Origin: JABWBD01 sp040768665
GTDB taxonomy: Bacteria > Planctomycetota > Planctomycetia > Pirellulales > Thermoguttaceae
Reading direction: 5' to 3'
Assembly (NCBI GenBank): GCA_040768665.1
Contig: JAXGMN010000007.1
Span: 310,001 to 374,000, forward strand
Length of the DNA stretch: 64,000 nucleotides
Shown here: one piece after another, positions 34,706 to 42,551 of the stretch
How the letters are laid out: each line of letters begins with the position of its first letter
Position numbering within the stretch: the first letter of the stretch is position 1
Made by a program: the position numbers and the translations under genes
Notes under the pieces: generated by a model
Seen by the model: only the letters and a program-made list of their open reading frames with translations
Told to the model about the DNA's origin: nothing
The model's database searches: none

Positions 34706-34957
34706 ATGGGCTATGAATTGAAGCCAGTCAGCTTTCTAATTCAGTCCGACAAGATCGAATGGTCTTGTCGATGCGGATTCCATTTCGCTCTGGAGTTCCT
34801 TGCCCAAGATTCTGGCGTCAGCTACACGCTTGACGAGTTTGCTGCTGGAGTCACGGGTGGCGTCGGCGTTGGTTGTCCGCAGTGTCATCGGCGGTTCTTC
34901 CTGCCGTGCGTGGCCGAATCGCCGTCAGTCTGCGAGGTTACGGTGGCCAACGAATAA
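34706..34957 (+). CDS. Small cysteine-rich (zinc-ribbon-like) protein
   Basis: This is an 83-residue protein with two cysteine clusters, WSCRCGFHF (~20-27) and GVGCPQCHRRFFLPCV (~55-69). C-x-C plus C-x-x-C is compatible with a zinc ribbon or treble clef. There is no signal peptide. It could bind a nucleic acid or act in protein contacts; nothing identifies a partner. It ends 21 bases before the next small gene on the same strand. Confidence 0.5.
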   Translation: MGYELKPVSFLIQSDKIEWSCRCGFHFALEFLAQDSGVSYTLDEFAAGVTGGVGVGCPQCHRRFFLPCVAESPSVCEVTVANE

Positions 34958-34978
34958 CCTCTGCTTTCGGTGTTCGTC

Positions 34979-35209
34979 ATGAAGGAAGTCCCTTCCAAGA
35001 CTTTTAAGGAGATTCAGACCCTCGCCCAGGTCGCCGCTGATCTTCGGCATCGCAAGGACTTCAACATCACCCGGCTGACGATGCTGAAGAGCCTGTGCGC
35101 CGGTCCCGACGCCGCTTGGAATTCTTCAGCCGGAGGCGACCGGGGCACACGTCACAAGAAGAGGCACTTCGTGCGGCACACTCGGCACGAAGAACGTCGG
35201 CTCGGGTGA
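34979..35209 (+). CDS. Small protein, probably truncated
   Basis: The first ~40 residues (MKEVPSKTFKEIQTLAQVAA, DLRHRKDFNITRLTMLKSLC) are regular and helical. After about 35105 the composition changes to Arg/His/Gly-rich translation, which suggests the native 3' end was lost. I do not recognise the family. It converges on the hybrid kinase gene. Confidence 0.4.
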   Translation: MKEVPSKTFKEIQTLAQVAADLRHRKDFNITRLTMLKSLCAGPDAAWNSSAGGDRGTRHKKRHFVRHTRHEERRLG

Positions 35210-35261
35210 ATCAAACAGCTCTGAAGACCCTCGCTCGCGGAACGCAAAAGCGGACGCTCCT

Positions 35262-37817
35262 TCACGTTCGCCGGCAGACTCGCAGAATTGCCGCGATTAA
35301 GTCTTCAATGGGAGCAGTCTTGGTCAGATAATCGCTCGCTCCTACGTTCTTCATCGCAGATACCATCTCTTCTGTCTCATGCATGGAAAGGCCGATCACG
35401 GCTACGGACGGCGCCACTTGCTTGATGTGCCGCGTGGCTTCGATCCCATCCATGCGAGGCATCGTGATATCCATGAGAATCACATCGGGCCGTAACTGCA
35501 TCGCAATCTCCAGTGCCTCCTGCCCATCTCCGGCCTCGCCGATCAAGTCGAGGCCGGGATGTTCCATGAGCGCGTCGGCAAGTCCCTTTCGCAAGACGGG
35601 ATGATCGTCCGCCAACAGGATGCGTATTCGACGTGTCGACCCGGAGACGACATCCGGCGGCTGAGAAGAAGGTTCTCTAATCGTTCCAGGAAGTATCTCC
35701 GCACGCGCGGCTCTCATGCAGGGAGCGACAATCCTCGCCTTCGTACCCTCTATTGGGCTTGAGGTAATCGTCAGTTCGCCTCCGATCACGGCCATTCGCT
35801 CTCGGATACTGAATAGCCCGAACCCCACTGCATGGTGTTGTGCGTCCAAGACTTCCATGTCGAAGCCCATGCCGTCATCCTCAACCGTGACCTGAAGCCG
35901 GTCGTTGTCCGTCCGCAATAGACCAATCTTCAACGACGACGCCTGAGCGTGCTTAACGGCATTGAGGATCAGTTCACGCGCCGCGTGGAACACAAACACC
36001 TTTGTCGTCAGGTCTTGCGGCTCCATCTCGGGGGCCACTTCTACAGCCACCGGCAATCGGTATTTCTGCTCCGTTTCACGGCCCAGCCACTCCAGGCCGG
36101 CGGCAAGTCCGCCGTCATACAGGACGGGCGGACTCAGTTCTTTCGTCAAAGTACGTGATTCGGAAATTGCCTCATCGACGAGGTCGAGCGCCTCATTGAC
36201 CGCCCTGATAGCTTGCTCATCCTGTGTCCTGCGACTTGCTGCTTTCAATCGGAGTTTTGCCGCAACGAGCAATTGCTGAAGACCGTCGTGTAGAATTTGG
36301 GACAACTGGCGGCGTTCACGCTCCTCCGCTTGGGCCATTTGAGCCGCGAGCCGTTGCAACTGGTTCGCCCGCCACTGGGCCTCAGCAGTCCGTTCCGCTA
36401 CCCGCTTTTCCAGGGTTTGGTTGAGGGCCCTAAGTTGCTCCTCCGCTTGCTTTATCCTGCTGATATCGAGGTTGATGCCCGCCCAGCACTTGATTTGCCC
36501 CTGCTCATCCCGCACCGGCACGCCACGCGCCAGGATAGGATGCCATTGGCCGTCCACACCCCGGAAACGATGCTCGATGTCCCAGGTCCCGCCGGTCCGC
36601 ACGCACTCCTTCCATGCCGCGATCGTGCGTTCGGCATCATCCGGATGCAGCACGTTGCCCCAGCCAAACTCTGAACACTCCTGCTGTGTAATTCCGACGA
36701 GCTTCAGAAACGATTCGCTCGCGTAAATGTTTCGTGCGTCGGGATCGCACACCCAGACGCCATAGTCGATCGACTCGCCAATGGCTCGGTAGAGTTGCTC
36801 GCTTTCTCGCAGTGCCTGCTCTGCTTGCTTGCGGCCGCTCACGTCCAGCATCGCGCCGATCATACGAACCGCTTTCCCGTGCTCATCACGCATCACATAG
36901 CCGCGATCCAGCACAAAGGCGTAGGTGCCGTCTCTTTTTAGAAATCGATATTCATCCTGCCAGTGGTCACGATTCCGACTCTGGAAGACCGCTCGGAATC
37001 CCTCCTCGACTCGGGTCCGATCCTCGGGGTGAACTCGCTCGACCCACCAGGCGGCGGTTTGGGGACGCTCGACAATCTCCGACCAACCGAAAACGGCTGC
37101 TCCCGCCTCGTTCCACGTCTGCGAATCCCGCACGATATCCCAGTCCCAAATGACGTCGTTGGTCGCTTTGGTCGCCAGTCGAAAACGTTCCTCGCTCTCG
37201 CGCAGGCGCTCCTCGGCCTGCTTGCGGTCGGTAATATCTCCGTGCGATCCTACGAACCGATAGACTTTTCCCTGCTCGTCTCGCAAGGCGAGACCATGCG
37301 CCGCGATCCAGCGGTACGAGCCGTCCCTGTGGCGCAATCGGTACTCGGCGGTCAAACTGGAGGACGTGCCCGCAAGGAAGTCGCTCTGTAGCTTAAGAAT
37401 CCGATCACGTTCACTGGGATGAAGAAGTCTGATCCAGTCCTCAAGGCTGTCGCCGATTTCATGTTCTGCGTAGCCGAACAGGGCCTTCCAACGGGGTGAG
37501 TAGTACACCTTGCCGGTACGGATGTCGTAGTCCCAGATGCCAAAGCCTGCTCCTTGAATAGCCAACGAGAACCGCTCTTCGCTCCTTTGCAGCGCCTCCT
37601 CCAGCCGCCTGCGAGAGGAGATGGTGACAATCGCCTTCTTAGACCGCTGTTCCAGCAGTTGCTGGCTCGCCTGCAACTGCTCGTCTTGCGTCTGAAGTTC
37701 GACGCAGTGAACTCCACGTTCCTCCGACGAGAGTTCTGGCATGCAATTGAGTTCCTGCTGAGATCCTTCTTCTGCGCGGCCTCGAAGATCCGACGCGTCC
37801 TTAATTGGATCGCTCAT
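35262..37817 (-). CDS. Hybrid sensor histidine kinase: three PAS, NarL-type kinase, receiver
   Basis: The protein has ~851 residues from ATG 37817 (a GTG 21 bases upstream is possible). A short coiled coil leads into three PAS/PAC units (~70-190, 195-320, 325-445), each ending in the DITDRKQAEE-type linker. The dimerisation/phosphoacceptor domain is HisKA_3 type with QILHDGLQQLL (His ~510). The HATPase region has RELILNAVKHA (~615) and DDGMGFD. A receiver domain closes the protein (~730-845) with ILLADDHP, phospho-Asp in ILMDITMPRMDG (~782) and a late Lys in YLTKTAP. There is no membrane segment, so it senses a cytoplasmic signal. No output HTH is present, so phosphate probably passes to another protein. 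Confidence 0.9.
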   Translation of the reverse strand: MSDPIKDASDLRGRAEEGSQQELNCMPELSSEERGVHCVELQTQDEQLQASQQLLEQRSKKAIVTISSRRRLEEALQRSEERFSLAIQGAGFGIWDYDIRTGKVYYSPRWKALFGYAEHEIGDSLEDWIRLLHPSERDRILKLQSDFLAGTSSSLTAEYRLRHRDGSYRWIAAHGLALRDEQGKVYRFVGSHGDITDRKQAEERLRESEERFRLATKATNDVIWDWDIVRDSQTWNEAGAAVFGWSEIVERPQTAAWWVERVHPEDRTRVEEGFRAVFQSRNRDHWQDEYRFLKRDGTYAFVLDRGYVMRDEHGKAVRMIGAMLDVSGRKQAEQALRESEQLYRAIGESIDYGVWVCDPDARNIYASESFLKLVGITQQECSEFGWGNVLHPDDAERTIAAWKECVRTGGTWDIEHRFRGVDGQWHPILARGVPVRDEQGQIKCWAGINLDISRIKQAEEQLRALNQTLEKRVAERTAEAQWRANQLQRLAAQMAQAEERERRQLSQILHDGLQQLLVAAKLRLKAASRRTQDEQAIRAVNEALDLVDEAISESRTLTKELSPPVLYDGGLAAGLEWLGRETEQKYRLPVAVEVAPEMEPQDLTTKVFVFHAARELILNAVKHAQASSLKIGLLRTDNDRLQVTVEDDGMGFDMEVLDAQHHAVGFGLFSIRERMAVIGGELTITSSPIEGTKARIVAPCMRAARAEILPGTIREPSSQPPDVVSGSTRRIRILLADDHPVLRKGLADALMEHPGLDLIGEAGDGQEALEIAMQLRPDVILMDITMPRMDGIEATRHIKQVAPSVAVIGLSMHETEEMVSAMKNVGASDYLTKTAPIEDLIAAILRVCRRT

Positions 37818-38106
37818 AAGTATCGTCCCGGATTGCACATGAGCTGAGTTCGTCCGACACCGAGGAAGGTAGGCGATCTGCCGAGCTTGAAGGCGATTAT
37901 ACTGGTACTCGCGCGCAGTTTCGAGGCACAGAAGAATCCTGATAGTCTACTCGGGAGCCTTCCTACCCCTGGCGGTACCGCTCGCAGGTTCACTAAGAGG
38001 TTAGGAGGTTGCCTTTGCACTGCACACCCGACACGGCACAACCTCGATCCTCGCCCGGCACCCGCTGCACATCTCCCGTTCTTTTTCAAGGGACTCTTGC
38101 CGTGCC

Positions 38107-38460
38107 TCAGACTCGAATGGCATAGATCTCTCCGGTGGGCATAATCCAACGCCCCTGCCAGTGTGAAAATGATCTTAACAGTATCGACGGGGGTGTGCCG
38201 CTGGGCAGTGCCGAGATCGACTCCCTCAACGTACTGCGAGACGATGAAGCAAGGGAACTCGTCGCCGCTTCCAACCTCGTGGACCGGCACGATGTGAGGA
38301 TGGTCGAGGGTAGCGACAGTTCGGGCCTCAGCGAGATACGCCTCCGCATCTTTAGGTGTGGACACCAGTTCGGCGCGCGGCACCTTGACCGCCACCGGTT
38401 GGTCGATCTGTTCGTCGTGGGCGAGATAGACCGTTCCCGTCTTGCCATATTCATTTCACC
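38107..38460 (-). pseudogene. Ser/Thr protein kinase fragment (N-lobe)
   Basis: The minus strand reads GKTGTVYLAHDE, then PVAVKVPRAELVSTPKDAEA (catalytic Lys in AVKVP), ARTVATLDHPHIVPVHEVGS, FPCFIVSQYVEGVDL and LAGALDYAHRR, after which homology ends before the HRD loop. This is the N-lobe and start of the C-lobe of a planctomycete Pkn-type kinase. Both ends are missing. Confidence 0.7.
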
Positions 38461-38590
38461 CTCGGGGCCGGCGGGGGCCGCGACCGGTTTGTCTTGAAAA
38501 ATAGGCCCGGGCAGGACGTACGTCAATGCAGCCCCGAAGGTCCGGCCCGAGGCCGTCTACCGCGCCACCCAGCGATAAAGGGAGCTTGTC

Positions 38591-38860
38591 GTGCAGCGAC
38601 GTGATTTCCTCATGGCCTTGGCGAGTGCGGCAGGTGGCATCGCCTCGTGCTTGTCGACACGCTCCACGGCCGCAGAAAAGTCGATGCTTTCTGTTCTTCC
38701 GCCATCGAACTTGGCCGGCATGATCCTGGCGCAACTCCGCGACGATTACCGCCACCGGCTATTTGACGAGTATCTCCCTTTCTGGGAAAAAGGGGGCTGC
38801 GACCCGTTGCCGGCGACCTCGACGAGCTACGATCGAAAGACGAAACCTAGAACGCCCTAA
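38591..38860 (+). pseudogene. N-acylglucosamine 2-epimerase-like N-terminal stub with Tat signal
   Basis: GTG 38591 encodes a twin-arginine signal (MQRRDFLMALASAAGGIASC) and then LRDDYRHRLFDEYLPFWEKGG, the start of an AGE-type (alpha/alpha)6 sugar epimerase. After CDPLPATS the sequence is unrelated and the frame ends at 89 residues versus ~400 expected. Confidence 0.5.
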
Positions 38861-38937
38861 GGCCCCTGCCGCTACGCGCCAAGCAGGTGAACAGAATTGA
38901 GTTAGGGTTTCCAATACCGGTTCGACGGAGTGTTTCC

Positions 38938-41751
38938 ATGCGACTATCACGGGTTTTGTACCTGGCATTCTGGTGCCTGGCTGGCTGGTCGACGGTCTTG
39001 GCCGCCGAGGCGGGCGACCCTCGCGGCGAGCTGAGCGGCGCCATGGACTTGTGTGGCGACTGGACGTTTACCTATACGGTTGCGTGCGAGCAGGTTCCAC
39101 CCGCCGCAGCGTTCACAGTCGCGATGCCCGTGCCCGGCTGCTGGGACGACCAGTTCGGACAGGCGAAGGCCAAAGCGACATGGCCGGAGGCCCGGTTCAA
39201 TCCTAACTTTCGGCCAATCCGCTTTCCGGCCGAGGACAAGCCGCCCGATACCTCACTCCCCTTTCTGCTGGGGACCGGATGGTATCGAAGACAACTCGAA
39301 GTTCCGGCCGCGTGGCAGGGACGTCAGATTACCCTCGAGGTCGGTCGCGTGGTGATGGAGGCCCGGGTTTACGTCAACGGGCGTGAGGTACATCATCACC
39401 TGGGCCATTCGACGAGCTGGGAGGTATCGCTCGGGCCCCACCTCGCCTTCAGCCAGTCGAACGAACTTGTGATTGCTGTAGACAACACCCGCACGGATCG
39501 CCTGGGTTCCGTGATCCGCGGCTGGCAGGGACGAAGCGGAGGGATTTTTGGACCCGTGGCGATCCGTCTGGCCGGGCCGGCACGCATCGCCGATCTGTAT
39601 CTGTTTCACGAAAAGGATCGGTTGCAGTGGCGAGCCGAGTGCGAGGGCGATCTGCCCCGCGCAGCCCAAATCCACTGGTCGGTCGTCGATCCAACAACCG
39701 GGCAGGTGCAGGGCAGCGGCATGCAGACGGCCGCCGGCGAGCAAGTCCGCTGGACGACCGGCACGCTGGGGCTGAAATCTTGGTCCGATCGGCAACCGAA
39801 CCTGTACCAGGTCGAAACCAGACTTATCGCGGGCAAGGATTGCCTGGACGTTCGTCGCCAGCCCTTCGGGCTACGCCGGCTGAGCACCGCGGGCACGGGC
39901 TTGCGTCTGAACGGCCAGCCGATCTTCCTCCGCGGCGCGTGCGAGTGCGGCTATTTTCCGCTGACCTGCACACTGCCGATCGACATAGCCTCGTACCGCG
40001 AACACCTCAGCCGGCTGAAGGAAATCGGTTTCAATTGGCTCCGCTGTCATACGTGGGTTCCGATGGAGCAATACCTCCAGGCGGCCGACGAGCTGGGGAT
40101 GATGGTCCAGGTGGAGCCCCCGGTCGGCTATACGATGCCCGAGTGGCGCGACATCCTACGGGCCTGTCGCCGTCACCCCTCGGTCGTAATCTACTGCTGC
40201 GGCAACGAAGAGTGCCTTGACGAAGAGAAAATCGAGTACCTCCGCCAATGTGCGGCCGAGCAACGGGCTATGGTGCCCGACGCCCTCTTCAATCCCCAGG
40301 AAGCGCTCCGTGGCGTGGAGTACGGCTGGCCCGACACGGACCGCGCCGGAAAGGCAGGGATTGTTCCGCAGCCTTTTCCGCACAACGCCGCACGGTTGGC
40401 CAGGCTCAAAGAGTTTTCAGACGTTTTCGGGCAATACACGTGGGGCTGGGTAAGCTACACGAGCCTTCGTGGCGAGCCCCAGAAGATCGATCAGTGCCTG
40501 ACGGCCTATGAACGGCCCTGCCTGACGCATGAGTTGGGCATCTGCGGGTGCTACCTGGACCTGAATCTGGAGCAGCGATACCGGAAACTCCGCATCGGGC
40601 CCGATCTGTACGCCTCCGCGAGGCAGGAGCTCCAAAAGGCTGGCCTGCTGGCGCGCTCGGACGTCTACTACCGCAACTCGGCCGCTTGGCAGCGGTTGAT
40701 GCTCAAGGACGCAATGGAGACCGTGCGGGGCTGCCGCCTGCTGGCCGGTTACGACTGCCTGGGGGCCAGCGACAATCATTGGCACCGCAGCGGCTATGGC
40801 TGCGGCCTGCTCAATGAGTTCGACGAACTCAAGCCCGGTCGCTCGATCGACGATCTCCGGGCCTTCAACGGCGAGAGCGTCCTCTTGGTAAGCCGGCAAC
40901 GGGAGCGGAACCTGATGGCGGGCCAGCCGCTGGAGCGAGAGCTCAGCGTCTCCTGGTTTGGCGACGGCCCACTTCGCGGAGCCATGCTTCGCTGGACTTT
41001 GAAAGCGGCCGACGGCGCAGTGCTGGCCGGCGGCGAGCAGCCCGTTGCCGAAGTCGAAGCCGGCAACGTTCGGCAAATCGCTTCGATCACTGCCGCGACG
41101 CCAAAGCTGGCCGCGGCCACGAAGGCCACCCTGTTGGTAGAACTGGTGGCCGAAGGCACGCGCCTGTGGAATGCATGGGACTACTGGCTCTTTCCGGACT
41201 GCGGCACGGAGGTGCCCCAGAACGTCAGCGTGGTGACCGCCCTGGACGCCGCGACGATTCAGTCGCTCGTGGATGGCGGGCGAATCGTGCTCCTGGGCTC
41301 CAAGCCCTTACCCGCCCGGGCGACGAGTTTCCAGATGGGGCTTGCCGGCCGGCCGCAGGGCAACCTGGCCACTGCCATTACCCGGCACCCGCTGACCGAG
41401 CGGTTTCCTCAGGACGGATATTGCGACTGGCAGTTCCGGGAAATGCTTGACGGTGGCACGGCCGTGCAATTGGATCTGGTGCCGGAAGCCTTTGATCCAA
41501 TCCTGGAAATAGTCAGCTCGTACAAGCAACTCCGCCGGCAAGCGGCCGTGTTCGAATGGCGAATCGGCGCGGGGCGGCTTCTGGTCTGCTCGCTGAGCCT
41601 GCCGGAGGTTGACCCGGCCGCCGCCTTCTTTCCAATCATTCCGAGATTTGGTTGGGTTTTTCCGAAGGTGAAGCGGGACAATACGTTCTGGCGATCTAGA
41701 AGGGTGGCATTCTACATGGTCGGACAGGCAGAGAGGAGACTCGGTGCGTGA
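38938..41751 (+). CDS. GH2-family glycosidase, C-terminus displaced by an IS insertion
   Basis: ATG 38938 opens a signal peptide (MRLSRVLYLAFWCLAGWSTV). The GH2 order is complete: jelly-roll sugar-binding domain (~60-230, VPGCWDDQF, GTGWYRRQLEVPAAWQGRQI, VVMEARVYVNGREV), immunoglobulin-like domain (~235-335), then the barrel with GLRLNGQPIFLRGA, EHLSRLKEIGFNWLRCHTWV, acid/base Glu in VVIYCCGNEE and likely nucleophile in CLTHELGICG. Members are exo-acting beta-galactosidases, glucuronidases or mannosidases. The frame enters the IS at 41633, so the last ~40 residues (PIIPRFGWVF onward) are IS-encoded. The native end is at 44385-44554. Confidence 0.88.
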   Translation: MRLSRVLYLAFWCLAGWSTVLAAEAGDPRGELSGAMDLCGDWTFTYTVACEQVPPAAAFTVAMPVPGCWDDQFGQAKAKATWPEARFNPNFRPIRFPAEDKPPDTSLPFLLGTGWYRRQLEVPAAWQGRQITLEVGRVVMEARVYVNGREVHHHLGHSTSWEVSLGPHLAFSQSNELVIAVDNTRTDRLGSVIRGWQGRSGGIFGPVAIRLAGPARIADLYLFHEKDRLQWRAECEGDLPRAAQIHWSVVDPTTGQVQGSGMQTAAGEQVRWTTGTLGLKSWSDRQPNLYQVETRLIAGKDCLDVRRQPFGLRRLSTAGTGLRLNGQPIFLRGACECGYFPLTCTLPIDIASYREHLSRLKEIGFNWLRCHTWVPMEQYLQAADELGMMVQVEPPVGYTMPEWRDILRACRRHPSVVIYCCGNEECLDEEKIEYLRQCAAEQRAMVPDALFNPQEALRGVEYGWPDTDRAGKAGIVPQPFPHNAARLARLKEFSDVFGQYTWGWVSYTSLRGEPQKIDQCLTAYERPCLTHELGICGCYLDLNLEQRYRKLRIGPDLYASARQELQKAGLLARSDVYYRNSAAWQRLMLKDAMETVRGCRLLAGYDCLGASDNHWHRSGYGCGLLNEFDELKPGRSIDDLRAFNGESVLLVSRQRERNLMAGQPLERELSVSWFGDGPLRGAMLRWTLKAADGAVLAGGEQPVAEVEAGNVRQIASITAATPKLAAATKATLLVELVAEGTRLWNAWDYWLFPDCGTEVPQNVSVVTALDAATIQSLVDGGRIVLLGSKPLPARATSFQMGLAGRPQGNLATAITRHPLTERFPQDGYCDWQFREMLDGGTAVQLDLVPEAFDPILEIVSSYKQLRRQAAVFEWRIGAGRLLVCSLSLPEVDPAAAFFPIIPRFGWVFPKVKRDNTFWRSRRVAFYMVGQAERRLGA
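41624..41632. repeat. 9-bp target site duplication, left copy
   Basis: CCTTCTTTC immediately precedes the left inverted repeat and is repeated exactly at 44376-44384. Joining the flanks through one copy restores the GH2 reading frame. Confidence 0.9.
41633..41655. repeat. Left terminal inverted repeat of the IS
   Basis: The 23 bases start CAATCATTCCGAGATTT and end in GGTTGG. They match the reverse complement of 44353-44375 at 22 of 23 positions. Confidence 0.9.
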
Positions 41752-41867
41752 AATTGGCTATTCTCGGGGCTTTCGGGCCCCTTTTTTCTTCTGGAGGAAT
41801 GTCCTATTATGTAATTGGTTCGTTGCATTTTCGGGGATGATTACATTGCAGGACATTGGAGGCGAGC

Positions 41868-42551
41868 ATGGTAGATCTTACCCCACGCGAATCGCAGGTC
41901 GTCGAACTGCTCAGGCAGCGGCGGGTCGCCCCTTACGCGGAACTGGCCCGACTATTGCAGGTCTCTTCCAAAACCGTCCAGCGAGCATTGGCCAAGGTGG
42001 GCACGTACGTCAGCATCAACGGCAATTCCGCCTATGTCACGCTCAAGAGCGTCCCCCGCTTCGATCGCCGCGGACTGTGGGTCTATCAGCAGCTCTGCTT
42101 CTCCCGACACGGCAACCTGCCCCAGACCATCCTGGCATTGGTCGAACAGTCCACCCAAGGCTGCACCGTGGAAGAACTCCAGCAATGGCTGGGCACCCGC
42201 GTGCACAACCATCTGAGCCTCTTGCTGCACCGCGGGGAGATTCAACGCTTCTCGCTCGGCCACTGGGCCGTGTACACCTCGGCCAACCCGGACAAACACC
42301 AGCAGCAACAAGCCACACGACAACCCCCTGCGAGCGCAGCGCCTTGGGTACCGGCCGCGCGACCGGCGCCCCCGTTGCCGCCGGGCATGGAGCCCATGGA
42401 CGTCATTCACTTGTTGCTCCAGATGCTGCGAAAGCCCGGAGCCAGCGACGCTTCGCTGGCGAAGTCTCTCCAGGCCCAGGGCTTGGCCATCCATGCCGAT
42501 CAAGTCCGCCAAGCGACGGCCTTCTATGGTCTAAAAAAAACGACACCCTGA
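41868..42551 (+). CDS. IS orfA: helix-turn-helix protein
   Basis: The protein has 227 residues from ATG 41868, five bases after GGAGG. The N-terminus is an HTH (LTPRESQVVELLRQRRVAPY, AELARLLQVSSKTVQRALAK) likely to bind the element ends. A second winged-helix-like segment follows (~75-125: ILALVEQSTQGCTVEELQQW), then a Pro/Ala-rich linker (~140-170) and a helical tail. The frame ends just after an A8 tract, and the next frame (-1) continues as the transposase catalytic part. orfA alone may act as a repressor or inhibitor; the orfA-orfB fusion would be the transposase. Confidence 0.8.
   Translation: MVDLTPRESQVVELLRQRRVAPYAELARLLQVSSKTVQRALAKVGTYVSINGNSAYVTLKSVPRFDRRGLWVYQQLCFSRHGNLPQTILALVEQSTQGCTVEELQQWLGTRVHNHLSLLLHRGEIQRFSLGHWAVYTSANPDKHQQQQATRQPPASAAPWVPAARPAPPLPPGMEPMDVIHLLLQMLRKPGASDASLAKSLQAQGLAIHADQVRQATAFYGLKKTTP
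42533..42540 (+). promoter_or_regulatory. Probable -1 ribosomal frameshift site (A8)
   Basis: Eight A residues lie six codons before the orfA stop (CTA AAA AAA ACG ACA CCC TGA). Slipping back one base changes ACG ACA to AAC GAC and opens the orfB frame (KKNDTLKAAM). A6-A8 slippery runs at orfA/orfB overlaps are a common IS control. I did not identify a stimulatory stem-loop. Confidence 0.65.

Noticed and set aside
41744..42532. Upstream part of the transposase-frame open reading frame
   Set aside because: It overlaps orfA and is Pro/Arg/Gly-rich. The better model is translation of orfA followed by a -1 shift.
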